NCBI GenBank assembly: GCA_017430085.1
Contig: JAFRNR010000009.1
Span: 1-64,000, forward strand
Origin: Lachnospiraceae bacterium
GTDB lineage: Bacteria; Bacillota; Clostridia; Lachnospirales; Lachnospiraceae
Direction: 5' to 3'
Length of the DNA: 64,000 nt
Below the pieces are notes generated by a model that was not told where the DNA came from, made no database searches, and saw nothing but the letters and a program-made list of their open reading frames with translations. Both the position numbers and the translations under genes were made by a program. This document shows, piece by piece, positions 1 to 9,479 of the stretch; the stretch's first letter is position 1; each line of letters opens with the position of its first letter.

Positions 1-193
1 CATCTTCACCAATGGTAAATTGATCTTCCGAAATATTCGATGATCGCAAAACTCTAATGCCGGAATCTCGAATATTCAACGGACTATACGTCAATCCTCT
101 TCGAGTTTCGGCTAAATCTGAGAACTTACGCTGTTCCCAAGGATCGGTGAAACCTTTGAATCTAATGGCAGGTGTTTTTGCCTTTTCAGCCAT
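1..193 (-). CDS. hsdS: Type I restriction-modification specificity subunit HsdS, N-terminal part
   Basis: The gene runs off the left edge, so only about the first 64 residues are visible. The start is the ATG at 193-191, one base after the hsdM stop, which implies translational coupling. The protein opens with a short lead and then FTDPWEQRKF, the hallmark that begins a target recognition domain in HsdS, followed by a TRD-like stretch (TRRGLTY...IRVLRSSNI). HsdS gives the HsdM2S methylase and HsdR2M2S restriction complex their DNA sequence specificity. A 17-bp stretch covering the WEQRK codons (125-141) recurs inverted at 3102-3118. No hsdR is in the window. Confidence 0.9.
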   Translation of the reverse strand, partial: MAEKAKTPAIRFKGFTDPWEQRKFSDLAETRRGLTYSPLNIRDSGIRVLRSSNISEDQFTIGED

Positions 194-194
194 A

Positions 195-2753
195 TCACTC
201 ACCTCCCAGAAGCTTTTTCAGCTCCGCAAGTCCCTGCATGTCAAAAACATTGCCGGTCAGGTCGTCCAGCATGGAGGAAAGAGCGGCAGATGTGTCCTGT
301 ATTTCTTCTTCCACCTCAAAAAATGTGGTGTCATACTTTTTCTGAAGCGCCTCCAGCTTGGCAATGAATCCGTTTACAATATTGCCCGGGAGACCGGAAA
401 GCCCTGCCATGATCGGCTTAATCCACTTTTCTCCAAGTAAATCTCGCACCTCAGCATCTTCCAGGGACTCAATAACTTCTTTTGTCTTGAGATGCAACGC
501 GTTTTCTTCTGCTTTCAGCTGTTTTTTCAGCGTTTTTTCCTCTGTGCTCAGCGTGTCATATTTCTTCAGAACAGCCAGCACTTCAGTTTCGACGTCCTTG
601 GCTTTCAACGCCTTTTTCACCTCGGCGGCAACAAAGGCAGTCTTATCCTCGTTTACAAAGTCCTTTTCTTTTTCTTCTTCGGGAAGCTCCTCCAGTAGCG
701 CTTCGTACTCGGAAGCGATCTCCGTAGCCCTGGCCTCATGATTACGAAGAGTGTTCAGCTCTTTTGAGAGTAGTTTTTCCTGAACCAGCGCGAACGGGAT
801 GACGTGGCCGACCCAGCCATCTTGCGTTTCTACATCTTTGCCGTCTTTTTTCTTGACCACCATGTTCGGATCCACTTTTCTGGTGGCATCGAAGCCTTCT
901 GTCTGGATAATTTCCAGATCAACGGAAATGCCGCTCCAGGCATTGTCCAGCAGCTGATAAGCCTCGTATTGGTTGACAAGCGGAATCCCGGATAGTCTTT
1001 CAAAGATTCTTTCGGACAGAACGGCCTCTTCTTTGGAGGCATTGATCGCCTGCATGCTTTGGATCAACTCTTTGTTCAGATAGCTGTCAAATCCGTCAAA
1101 GGCGGAGACAAATGATTCCTCAAAATGACGAATATCTTTGTGCTGCTGTACAGAAGACTTGATGTCCGCTGTGCTGAAATGCAGGTAAGGAGCGTTGGCA
1201 TCCGAAAACAGCGCTGATTTCAATTCGGGGAAAGCAGTCCAGTATTCTTTCAGATCAGCAACTTCCGAAGCAGGGATCCCGCCAAACATCGAAGCGTAAA
1301 TATCCCAGCTCTCCGGCTTTTCAGAGGAGTCCACATAGCGCGGTATATTCAGATTATAATCATTTCTGCGGATCTCATCACGGCTCACCACACGGGCAAA
1401 TTTCGGAGAATCCGTCCGTGCGGTGACGACATCCACAATCTTTTTAATATCCGATGCGCGAAGCTTGTTGTTCTTACCGACCTTCTCGAAGCCTTTAGAG
1501 GCATCGATGATCAGGACGTCTGTATTGTTGCGCTTTTGCTTCAGCACCATAATAATGGTGGGAATACCTGTACCGAAAAAGATATTCGCCGGGAGTCCGA
1601 TGATCGTGTCGATCTTGTTGTTTTCGATGAGATTCTTCCGGATCTCGCCTTCTTCACCTCCACGGAACAGCACGCCGTGAGGAAGAACGATGGTCATCAG
1701 TCCGTCCGGTTTGATATGATAAAGGTCATGGAGCAGGAATGCGTAATCCGCTTTGCCTTTCGGCGCAAGCCCGTAGGATTTGTAACGGGGATCAGCCTCT
1801 TTATCAGCAGGATTCCAGTTCTGTGAATAAGGCGGATTGCTGACTACTGCATCCACATAGAGCGGATCGTATGTGCCGATCGGATCACTCTCGTCAAAAT
1901 ACGGCCAGTCTTCTTCAAGGGTATCACCGTTTCGGGTAATGATGTTATCCGGAAGGATCCCTCGCATGACCAGATTCATGCGGGTCAGGTTATAAGTGTT
2001 TTCCTTCAGCTCCTGTGCATAATACTTGATTTTGTCGCTGCTGCCCATGTACTTGGCAACGCTCTTGCCGATGTTGATCAACAGGGAGCCGGAACCGGAG
2101 GTGGGGTCGTAAATTTTGATTTCGTTTCTGTCTTTCAGATGGTTCGCAACGATCTCTGACATCAGAAGAGAGACTTCGTGCGGCGTATAGAATTCACCGG
2201 CCTTTTTACCCGCATTGGCAGCAAAATTAGAAATCAGGTATTCATAGATAAACCCGAGCACATCGTAATCCTGCTTGCCATCCATGGGGATGTCTTTGAT
2301 CAGATGGATAAGGTCACTGATTGCCTTTGTCTGAGTGCCGGAACTGTCTCCAAGCTTTGACAGACCGGTCTGAAGCGTATCAAAGATCTTATCGAACACT
2401 TTCTTATGGGAAGCATTGATTAGCCGGGAAAAGGCTGACAGTGCATCTCTGACGTTGGATACGTTGAAGTCGGAGCCCATTTCAAGCCAGGTAGAGAAGA
2501 GGTTTTCATAGGCAATAAAATACCCGACATTCTGCTGGACGTAGCGAACCGTTTCAATATCGCCTTCATTCAGCAATGTCCGAATGTCTTCATCAGACCA
2601 GTCCTCTGATTTGAGAAACTTCACTTCTTTATCGGAAAGAAACTTGTAAAAGATGAATCCAAGAATATAGTCCTTATATTCATTGGCCTCTATCTTGGAG
2701 CGCATCTTATTGGCGGACTCCCAGATCTTGGATGCTAATTGCTGCTTATTCAT
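195..2753 (-). CDS. hsdM: Type I restriction-modification DNA methyltransferase subunit HsdM
   Basis: An 852-residue N6-adenine methyltransferase that modifies DNA as part of a type I R-M complex. It has the N-terminal helical HsdM domain (roughly 1-150), the lead-in GKKAGEFYTPHEV, the SAM-binding motif I DPTSGSGSLL near 215, and the catalytic motif NPPY near 305. After the usual catalytic region there is a long extra C-terminal part (about 600-852), rich in Glu and Lys and predicted coiled coil, making it longer than the common ~500-residue HsdM. It sits between a small HTH gene (20-base gap) and hsdS (one base), all on the minus strand, so the three are probably one operon. Confidence 0.95.
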   Translation of the reverse strand: MNKQQLASKIWESANKMRSKIEANEYKDYILGFIFYKFLSDKEVKFLKSEDWSDEDIRTLLNEGDIETVRYVQQNVGYFIAYENLFSTWLEMGSDFNVSNVRDALSAFSRLINASHKKVFDKIFDTLQTGLSKLGDSSGTQTKAISDLIHLIKDIPMDGKQDYDVLGFIYEYLISNFAANAGKKAGEFYTPHEVSLLMSEIVANHLKDRNEIKIYDPTSGSGSLLINIGKSVAKYMGSSDKIKYYAQELKENTYNLTRMNLVMRGILPDNIITRNGDTLEEDWPYFDESDPIGTYDPLYVDAVVSNPPYSQNWNPADKEADPRYKSYGLAPKGKADYAFLLHDLYHIKPDGLMTIVLPHGVLFRGGEEGEIRKNLIENNKIDTIIGLPANIFFGTGIPTIIMVLKQKRNNTDVLIIDASKGFEKVGKNNKLRASDIKKIVDVVTARTDSPKFARVVSRDEIRRNDYNLNIPRYVDSSEKPESWDIYASMFGGIPASEVADLKEYWTAFPELKSALFSDANAPYLHFSTADIKSSVQQHKDIRHFEESFVSAFDGFDSYLNKELIQSMQAINASKEEAVLSERIFERLSGIPLVNQYEAYQLLDNAWSGISVDLEIIQTEGFDATRKVDPNMVVKKKDGKDVETQDGWVGHVIPFALVQEKLLSKELNTLRNHEARATEIASEYEALLEELPEEEKEKDFVNEDKTAFVAAEVKKALKAKDVETEVLAVLKKYDTLSTEEKTLKKQLKAEENALHLKTKEVIESLEDAEVRDLLGEKWIKPIMAGLSGLPGNIVNGFIAKLEALQKKYDTTFFEVEEEIQDTSAALSSMLDDLTGNVFDMQGLAELKKLLGGE

Positions 2754-2773
2754 GTGACGTCCTCGCTACCACT

Positions 2774-3019
2774 TTATTCTTTACTGGCGGCATCTTCATT
2801 CGCCATTAAAAGCCACGCTTCCTGCAGATTTTCAAAAGGTAGTTTGTGGGAATCGCTGAAAGCCTTTAATCGGTTCATTCCAGTCATACTGGGATGTGCT
2901 CTGCCGGATTCCCACCGATTGACTGTGGAAAAAGCCACGCCAAGTTCTTTGGCAAAAGACTCCTGTGTGAGCAAGGCTTTCTGGCGTAACATTCTGATTT
3001 CGTTGGGAAGATTCATCAT
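2774..3019 (-). CDS. XRE-family helix-turn-helix regulator upstream of hsdM
   Basis: An 81-residue DNA-binding protein made almost entirely of one Cro/C1-type HTH: the core reads LRQKALLTQESFAKELGV followed by the recognition helix FSTVNRWESGRAHPS. An AGGAGATGC ribosome site precedes the double ATG (3019 or 3016). It is 20 bases ahead of hsdM on the same strand, where small XRE proteins commonly act as controllers of R-M expression. That role is inferred from position; no operator was identified. Confidence 0.85.
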   Translation of the reverse strand: MMNLPNEIRMLRQKALLTQESFAKELGVAFSTVNRWESGRAHPSMTGMNRLKAFSDSHKLPFENLQEAWLLMANEDAASKE

Positions 3020-3091
3020 GCATCTCCTGTTCAGTACTATGGCGATATTATAGCGTTTTCAAGGCTCAAATACAACTATAATCGCGAGAGT

Positions 3092-3679
3092 TTTACGTTT
3101 TCTTGGGAACAGCGTAAGCTCGACGACATTTTGCAAACGTTGCCGTTTAAGGCTTATTTGAAATCTCCTGAGCACGATGGACAATATGAGATTATTCAAC
3201 AAGGCAACGACCCCATTATTGGTTATGCAAATGGCGAGCCATGCAAAGACTACGAGGATACTGTCATTTTCGGCGATCACACGTTATCGTTATATAAGCC
3301 TAAAACCCCCTTTTTTGTGGCAACCGACGGTGTTCGCATCATAAAAGGCCTCGACAGTATGAACGGGAATTACCTGCTCTCTCTTCTGGAAAGAAATAAA
3401 CCCAAGTCGGAAGGATACAAACGATATTATTCCATTCTTGCTGATGTTGACGTTTTCTTTACAGAGAATCATGAAGAACAGTACAAAATTGGAAAGCTTT
3501 TCTTGGAGCTCGACAACCTTATCACCCTTCATCAGCGTGAGGCACGACAAGGACAGACTATATCTTCAGAATTCGCATCAATCATAGGATGCTCTCTCTT
3601 GTTGCTTCTTTTCATCACCAAAAGAGTTGAAAACCTTCTTGTGATGATTGAAAAAGCGCAAGATCCTTGGTATTATTAA
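3092..3679 (+). pseudogene. Detached HsdS half (single target recognition domain, no proper start)
   Basis: The plus-strand frame reads SFTFSWEQRKLDDI and continues through a TRD-like stretch (GQYEIIQQGNDPIIGYANG ... FVATDGVRI) to LFLELDNLITLHQRE, the sequence that normally closes an HsdS repeat. After that the reading (ARQGQTIS...) no longer resembles HsdS, and no start codon with a ribosome site precedes WEQRK. It therefore looks like one half of an hsdS gene, placed opposite to hsdMS. Such silent halves serve as donors for specificity switching in some type I systems. It could instead be simple debris. Confidence 0.75.
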
Positions 3680-3764
3680 ATCGGAAAGAGGGTGCCACTC
3701 TTAAGTTGGCGCGAAGTGAGAAAACACACAGCATACAGCAAAGCTATTGAAAGAAGAGGTTGCG

Positions 3765-6329
3765 ATGAAGGGCTCTGAGACAAAGCTTATCAAATACATG
3801 GAAGGAGCGGACAAGCGTTTTGTCATTCCGGTTTATCAGAGAAACTATGACTGGAAGATCGAGAACTGCAAGCAGCTCTATGATGATCTGGTAAAGGTGG
3901 TTCGGAACAACCGGAAGAATCATTTCTTCGGCAGTATCGTCTCCACCTATAATCCGGATGGAGATAATGAAGAATACCAGATCATTGACGGCCAGCAGCG
4001 TCTGACCACGGTTTCGCTGCTCCTTCTCGCTATGTATAACCTGATCCGACAAGGAAAAGTCATCCCTTCAGACAACCGGCTCAGTGACCGTATTTATGAA
4101 GACTATCTGGTCGATAAGTATCAGCCGGAGGAAACCCGCATCAAGCTGAAGCCGATCAAAAATGACCGGAAGGCATTCGGTAAGCTTTTTGACGAGGAGA
4201 CCGAGCATATTGGCGGATCCAATCTGACCACGAATTATAACTACTTTTACGATCGAATTCAGAAGGAAGAAATTACGATTGACGAGCTCTTTCAGGCGAT
4301 CCGCAGTCTTGAGATTATCAGCATTCGCCTTGATTCCGATGACAATCCACAGCTGATTTTTGAAAGCCTGAACTCCACCGGTTTGGATCTTTCGGAAGGT
4401 GATAAGATTCGCAACTATATCTTGATGGGACAGCCTTCCAAACAGCAGGAAGTCTATTACGAAAAGTATTGGAACAAGATCGAAGAGAATACGAATTATC
4501 AGGTCGATCTTTTCGTACGTGATTATCTGAGCGTAAAGCAGCAGGCAACACCGTCTTTGAACAAAATCTATTTCACCTTCAAAAACTACGTGGAGGATGA
4601 GCGTGTTGAGATCGAAGGACTGCTGATCGATCTTTTGAATTATGCGAGGCTGTATCGCGTCCTTCTGACGGCACAGGTTCCGGATAAGCGCCTGGCTTCC
4701 TGCATCTATCGACTGAACAGACTGGAAACTACAGTCACAAGGCCGTTCTTCCTGGAAGTTCTGCGCTTGCAGGCGGAAGGGACAATCCCGCTTGATGACG
4801 TGGTGGAGATCTTCCTGACAACGGAAAACTATCTCTTCCGCAGAACTATCTGCGAACTGCCTACCAACCAGTTGAATAAGATATTCTTGCTGCTGCATAA
4901 GGAAGTGATCCGCTATGACGGCACCGCTGATAATTACCTGGAGAAGCTGAAATATGCGTTGCTCTCCAAGAAAGAACGTGCCCGCTTCCCGGAGGATGCA
5001 GAATTTGTTGAAGCATTCGGCATGAAGCAGATTTATTCAATGAACGCCAAGAACAAGATGTACATTCTGGAGCGCTTTGAAAACTACGGCACCATTGAAG
5101 ACAAGGATGTGTACCGTCATTTTGATGACGGTGATTACTCCATTGAACATATCATGCCGCAGCACTTGACTCCCGCATGGGCAGAAGCACTCGGCACAGA
5201 TTATGAACGGATCCATGAAACCTGGCTGCATAGGATGGCAAATCTGACACTGACTGCCTATAACTCCAAGTATAGCAATAACAGCTTCCTGGAGAAGAGA
5301 GATATGGCAAATGGGTTCAAGGACAGCGGCATCCGCATGAATCAGTGGATCGGTTCCCGGAACCAGTGGACTGAGGCAGAGCTGGAACAGCGGAATGATT
5401 ATGTTCAGCAGCGTGCTCTGGAGATATGGGCATCACCGGTTACAAGCTTCCGACCGATTGAAAAGCAGCTTGACTCCTATACTCTTGACGACGAGATCGA
5501 TCTGACCGGAAGAAAGATTGCGCGTTTTGCCTATCTTACAATGGAACAGCCGGTCAAGAACTGGGCGGAAATGTTTGAAAACGTCGTCCGTATCCTGCAT
5601 TCCGAAGACAAGTCTGTTCTGAATAATCTGGCTTATGAATCTGATCAAAGCGTTGACCTGGCGACATATGTAAGCCATAGGAAGCAGGATCTGCGCGGAT
5701 ATATCGAGATTGACCGCGGAATTTATGTTGAGAGGAATACAAGTACTTGGATGAAACTATCCATCCTCAAGCGTTTGTTTGCCCTCTATCATCTTGATCC
5801 GACAAATTTGGTCTTCTATCTCAGGGACGATGATGGCACTGAGGAAGAAGAGCAGATCGCCGGTACACGCCATGAAGTCAGAAAGAAATTCTGGACCTAT
5901 GCACTTGACTTGATCAAAGAGGCAAATGCTGAGAGCGGCGCATTCAGTAACTGTAATCCGGTAAAGGAAAACTGGGTCAATGGTTATTTCGGCATTCAGG
6001 GGTTCAATCTGTGCTGCGTAGGCAACTTTGATTCGGCCCGTGTCGAGGTATATTTCGGCAAAGCTGATAATGATGAAAACAAAAAGGCTTATGATCTTGT
6101 TGCTGCGCACAAAGCAGAAATTGAGAAGATGCTTGGAGAAGAACTGATCTGGGATCGCGGTGATGATAAAAAGTCTTCCAAAATCTATTTCAAGGTTGAT
6201 GGTATTGGAATCGACAATGAAGCGGACTGGCCGGTAATTGCCAAGTTCCATGCAAAATGGTCAGTTAAGCTGTATGATGCTATAGTTGTGCCATTTCTTA
6301 AGCCAATATACAGTGAGCATACAGTATGA
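3765..6329 (+). CDS. GmrSD-like type IV restriction protein (DUF262-DUF1524-DUF4268)
   Basis: An 854-residue protein. The start is taken at the ATG at 3765 because AAGAGG lies five bases upstream; a TTG at 3747 is less likely. The DUF262 (GmrS-like) domain shows FVIPVYQRNYDW and the nucleotide-handling signature DGQQRLTT near residue 74, then FESLNSTGLDLSEGD. The DUF1524 (GmrD-like) HNH nuclease domain shows SIEHIMPQH near 458 and WLHRMANLTLT...SKYSN further on. Residues ~690-850 resemble DUF4268. Single-chain GmrSD relatives cut phage DNA carrying modified bases, and being beside hsdMS fits a defence role. The exact substrate is unknown. Confidence 0.88.
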   Translation: MKGSETKLIKYMEGADKRFVIPVYQRNYDWKIENCKQLYDDLVKVVRNNRKNHFFGSIVSTYNPDGDNEEYQIIDGQQRLTTVSLLLLAMYNLIRQGKVIPSDNRLSDRIYEDYLVDKYQPEETRIKLKPIKNDRKAFGKLFDEETEHIGGSNLTTNYNYFYDRIQKEEITIDELFQAIRSLEIISIRLDSDDNPQLIFESLNSTGLDLSEGDKIRNYILMGQPSKQQEVYYEKYWNKIEENTNYQVDLFVRDYLSVKQQATPSLNKIYFTFKNYVEDERVEIEGLLIDLLNYARLYRVLLTAQVPDKRLASCIYRLNRLETTVTRPFFLEVLRLQAEGTIPLDDVVEIFLTTENYLFRRTICELPTNQLNKIFLLLHKEVIRYDGTADNYLEKLKYALLSKKERARFPEDAEFVEAFGMKQIYSMNAKNKMYILERFENYGTIEDKDVYRHFDDGDYSIEHIMPQHLTPAWAEALGTDYERIHETWLHRMANLTLTAYNSKYSNNSFLEKRDMANGFKDSGIRMNQWIGSRNQWTEAELEQRNDYVQQRALEIWASPVTSFRPIEKQLDSYTLDDEIDLTGRKIARFAYLTMEQPVKNWAEMFENVVRILHSEDKSVLNNLAYESDQSVDLATYVSHRKQDLRGYIEIDRGIYVERNTSTWMKLSILKRLFALYHLDPTNLVFYLRDDDGTEEEEQIAGTRHEVRKKFWTYALDLIKEANAESGAFSNCNPVKENWVNGYFGIQGFNLCCVGNFDSARVEVYFGKADNDENKKAYDLVAAHKAEIEKMLGEELIWDRGDDKKSSKIYFKVDGIGIDNEADWPVIAKFHAKWSVKLYDAIVVPFLKPIYSEHTV

Positions 6330-6353
6330 AAAGGGAAAGGGCGAGGTACTTCT

Positions 6354-7337
6354 ATGGATATTAATGGAAAATACAGACCTTTTTACATCGCCAAACTACT
6401 TGAAGAGCTGACGGATGAGGACCACTACCTCACTACCGTTCAGATCTCCAATCTTCTGGAAGAACGTTATGGGATCACATCCTACCGCCAGACCATTACC
6501 AAGGACATGGAGATCCTTCGGACGGTCGGGATGGATATCGATTGTATCCCTTCCACACAAAACCGCTATCGCCTCCTCTCCCGCCGCTTCGACGATGCTG
6601 AGCTGAAGCTCCTGATAGATGCGGTGGCATCATCCAAGTTCATCAGCAAGAAAAAGAGTGAGGTCCTGGCCGGCAAGTTGGCCTCCCTTTCCAGCAGCTT
6701 TAGGGCAGACGAACTGAAGCGGAATATCTCTGTTGAAAGCCGCGTCAAGAGTGAAAACGAACTGACGCTCCTGATAATTGACGCCATAAATGAAGCAATC
6801 AACAAAGGCAAGCAGATCCGCTTCCAGTACTTCCATTACAATGCTCACAAACGTCCGGAGGAGAAGTGGAAAGGCTATTGGTATCATACGAGTCCCTATC
6901 GTCTGATCTGGAACGGCGACTATTACTATGTTGTATGCTGGAATGACAAGTATGGCAACATTTCCACCTTCCGGATTGACCGCATGCTCTCCCGCCCTGA
7001 AATTATGGAAGAGGATGTAGCACCTATGCCAAAGCGGGTGAATATTGATAAGCTGATCAATACCGTATTCCGGATGTATGCGGTGAATGCGGAGCGTGTA
7101 CCGGTGGAGCTCCTTTGTGATAATTCGATCATGGATGCCATGATTGACCGCTTCGGCAAAAATGTGAAAACAAAGGCGGTGGATGAAACCCACTTCCTTG
7201 CAGTGCCGAGCGTTCCTGTGAACGACGTCTTCTTCGGCTGGATCTTCGGATTCGGAGGGAAGGTCAAGATCGTTTCTCCGGAGACTGTGAAGGAAAAGTA
7301 TGCTGCGATGGTAAAAAATGCGGTAGAAACGCTTTGA
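6354..7337 (+). CDS. WYL-domain transcriptional regulator
   Basis: A 327-residue regulator with an N-terminal winged HTH (about 10-65; VQISNLLEERYGITSYRQT) and a WYL domain around 140-220, seen in FQYFHYNAHKRPEEKW, YHTSPYRLIWNGDYYYV and FRIDRM. A C-terminal WCX-like segment follows. WYL proteins are commonly the repressors or ligand-responsive switches of phage-defence loci. The gene lies 24 bases after the GmrSD-like gene and before the Sel1-J-HIRAN-PARG run, so it is well placed to control either. Its likely target is the 7363-7394 promoter (inference). Confidence 0.9.
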   Translation: MDINGKYRPFYIAKLLEELTDEDHYLTTVQISNLLEERYGITSYRQTITKDMEILRTVGMDIDCIPSTQNRYRLLSRRFDDAELKLLIDAVASSKFISKKKSEVLAGKLASLSSSFRADELKRNISVESRVKSENELTLLIIDAINEAINKGKQIRFQYFHYNAHKRPEEKWKGYWYHTSPYRLIWNGDYYYVVCWNDKYGNISTFRIDRMLSRPEIMEEDVAPMPKRVNIDKLINTVFRMYAVNAERVPVELLCDNSIMDAMIDRFGKNVKTKAVDETHFLAVPSVPVNDVFFGWIFGFGGKVKIVSPETVKEKYAAMVKNAVETL

Positions 7338-7362
7338 ATGCTCAAAAAATGTCGTTTTTCAA

Positions 7363-7394
7363 TTGACCTCATAAACTGACGGAAATGCTACCAT
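7363..7394 (+). promoter_or_regulatory. Candidate promoter for the Sel1/J/HIRAN/PARG operon
   Basis: TTGACC at 7363-7368 and an extended -10, TG-N-TACCAT, at 7386-7394 lie just upstream of the Sel1 gene. The spacer is 20 bases, long for sigma-A, but the TG extension can compensate. The self-complementary TCAATTGA at 7359-7366 overlaps the -35 and could be an operator. Confidence 0.4.
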
Positions 7395-7423
7395 TTAAGA
7401 AAAGACATGAGGAGGAACCTGTC

Positions 7424-8302
7424 ATGACTATTCTTGAGGCAAAAAAGATCTGCCAGAATTATTACGACATTACCAACCCGAAGGAGGAGGATCGTTTTCT
7501 CTTTGCTGAAGCGATGGACTTTCTGATTCGGGAAACCAAAAACTCCGATTATATGGTCGACCTTGGAGCCATGTACTATGAGCAGCGTCAATTCGACCTG
7601 GCGCTGAAATACTATGAGATGGCTGCGGAGTATGGCAACTGTTATGCGATTTCAGATTTGGGCTATATCTGGTATTACGGCCGTACCGGTGAGAAGAACT
7701 ATGAAAAGGCATTCTACTATTTTGACAAAGCTCGTCAGATGGGTGATTTGATTGCTGCGTACAAAGTGGCGGATATGTATAAGAACGGCTACTATGTCAG
7801 TCAGGATTACGAGAAATACAAAGAAATCATCGAAGCCCTGTATCCGAAGGTGAAGGACGCGCAGCTTTTGGGTGATCCGCTCCCGGAGGTCTTTACGCGC
7901 CTGGCCAGGATCCGTACGGAGGAGGGCAACGTGCAGGAAGCGTTGCGTCTTTACGATATAGCCAGAGACTTCCTCTCTCAGCGCATCCAGGCGCACGCCT
8001 TCTTCGGGGACCTGAATATTATGAAGTGGATGATCGAAGATGTCTACAAGCTCCGGGAATTTGACCCGGAGGATTTCGGACTGTATGACCTGTATTACCT
8101 TCTTCGGTCCCCTGTTAAGGTTCATTTCACGTTTGAATGCGATGGCCACGAAGTGGAGGCTGTCCCGGACAACGGGTTCCTTGTCATCCGCTTTGATGAT
8201 AAATGGTTCCGGACGGTCGATGACTTCTTCAAAAAGGCGGAGCTTGGCGGAGAATTGCTCACGACCCGCTACGAAGAGCTGCTGGATTTCGAGGTGCTGT
8301 GA
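7424..8302 (+). CDS. Sel1/TPR-repeat protein
   Basis: A 292-residue protein starting at the ATG at 7424, which has GAGGAGG seven bases upstream; an in-frame ATG at 7385 lacks such a site. Residues ~40-140 form Sel1-type helical repeats (LGAMYYEQRQFDLALKYYEMA, LGYIWYYGRTGEKNYEKAFYY, ADMYKNGYYVSQDYEKYKEI), which serve as protein-interaction scaffolds. The C-terminal ~80 residues form a separate unrecognised domain. Its stop overlaps the next start (TGATG), so it is translationally coupled to the J-domain gene. No signal peptide is visible, so it is probably cytoplasmic. Confidence 0.8.
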   Translation: MTILEAKKICQNYYDITNPKEEDRFLFAEAMDFLIRETKNSDYMVDLGAMYYEQRQFDLALKYYEMAAEYGNCYAISDLGYIWYYGRTGEKNYEKAFYYFDKARQMGDLIAAYKVADMYKNGYYVSQDYEKYKEIIEALYPKVKDAQLLGDPLPEVFTRLARIRTEEGNVQEALRLYDIARDFLSQRIQAHAFFGDLNIMKWMIEDVYKLREFDPEDFGLYDLYYLLRSPVKVHFTFECDGHEVEAVPDNGFLVIRFDDKWFRTVDDFFKKAELGGELLTTRYEELLDFEVL

Positions 8303-9084
8303 TGGAACTGATCAGGATTACGGATTCAAAGTATGATGAATATGAATCGATTCTGCTGGAGCGAGACCAGATCCGGAAGGAAGCCGGCCAGATCTGGACG
8401 GTATATACGGCCACGTTCGGACAACTGATCGCGGGCGTTTACGAGGAGAAACTGGAGTGCATCAAGTGCAAGAAGACGCTCTCCTTTTATCAGATGGCTT
8501 TAAACCATGGAGGCGTCGTCGACGCGGACGCGCTGCAGAAATACCTGGACAAGGAAATGGCCGCCTACTATGCCAACCTTAAAAGACTGCTGGAAGACCA
8601 TGATCGCTGCAAAAAGGCGGGACATTCGACAGATTACGACGTAAAGCGCTCTAAAGAGCTGTACCGCCGCCTTGCCAAGCTGCTGCATCCGGACATCAAC
8701 CCGGAGACAGACCGGCAGGAAGCGCTGCGTGAGCTCTGGCAGCGGGTCATGACTGCCTACGCGCACAACAGCGTGAAGGATCTGGCTGAATTGGAGGTCC
8801 TGGTCCGCAAAGCATTAAAGGACCTTGGCATCGGCGAGATCAAGGTCGAGATACCGGATATCGAAGAAAAGATCGAAGCTTTAAAGGCGGAGATCGAAGA
8901 GATCCGGAGCACGGAACCTTATACCTACGGTCCCCTGCTGGACGATAGTGCCGCCGTCGAAAAGAAGAAAAAGGACCTGGAGGAAGAACTGCGGTCCTAT
9001 CAGAAATATAGGGAAGAACTGGACGCCATGATCCAGGAGATGCTAAGCGGCGGAAAGGTCAAGATCAAATGGCTCATGAACTGA
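8302..9084 (+). CDS. J-domain-like protein with coiled coil
   Basis: A 260-residue protein whose ATG overlaps the previous stop. Residues ~115-165 (YRRLAKLLHPDINPETDRQEALRELW) contain the HPD tripeptide of J domains, which stimulate Hsp70 ATPase. A CIKC pair lies near residue 55. Residues ~180-255 are charged and helical (EKIEALKAEIEEIR, KKKDLEEELRSYQKY) and look like a coiled coil. This is not a canonical DnaJ: the Gly/Phe and zinc-finger regions are missing. It overlaps the HIRAN gene by 16 bases and is part of the same tight operon. Confidence 0.75.
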   Translation: MELIRITDSKYDEYESILLERDQIRKEAGQIWTVYTATFGQLIAGVYEEKLECIKCKKTLSFYQMALNHGGVVDADALQKYLDKEMAAYYANLKRLLEDHDRCKKAGHSTDYDVKRSKELYRRLAKLLHPDINPETDRQEALRELWQRVMTAYAHNSVKDLAELEVLVRKALKDLGIGEIKVEIPDIEEKIEALKAEIEEIRSTEPYTYGPLLDDSAAVEKKKKDLEEELRSYQKYREELDAMIQEMLSGGKVKIKWLMN

Positions 9085-9464
9085 CAAATACACAAACCGG
9101 TGCGCTGGTTTCGGCGCTGGACCGGCAGGGGATCGGCGAGCTGCTGAAGCCGCTTGTCAGGGAGATCCATCTGTTTGATTCCTATGTGGCCGGTACCACG
9201 CACTTAGAGGATCCTTCTGTCCTGAACAAAATCAAGGTGGACGACAAACTGAGTCTGGTCCGTGAAAACAACAAGTTCGACGAGAATGCTATTATGATTT
9301 TTACTGAGTCCAAACAGCGGCTGGGTTACGTGCCCGAAAAAGACAATGTGATCTTTGCCAGACTGATGGACGCCGGGAAGATGCTTGCCGCCCGGATCAG
9401 GAAGATCGAGAAAAAAGGAAGCTTCACGCAGATCAGCATAGGGATCTATCTGGTGGACTTCTGA
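9069..9464 (+). CDS. HIRAN-domain protein
   Basis: A 131-residue protein dominated by a HIRAN domain (about 38-128): LSLVRENNKFDENAIMIF, then RLGYVPEKDNVIFARLMDAG and ARIRKIEKK. HIRAN domains bind DNA 3' ends or stalled-fork structures in Rad5/HLTF proteins, and also occur as stand-alone bacterial proteins near nucleases and defence genes. It starts inside the J-domain gene and ends 15 bases before the PARG-like gene. Its role here is inferred from family and context only. Confidence 0.85.
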   Translation: MAHELTNTQTGALVSALDRQGIGELLKPLVREIHLFDSYVAGTTHLEDPSVLNKIKVDDKLSLVRENNKFDENAIMIFTESKQRLGYVPEKDNVIFARLMDAGKMLAARIRKIEKKGSFTQISIGIYLVDF

Positions 9465-9479
9465 GGAGGATACTTTTTC

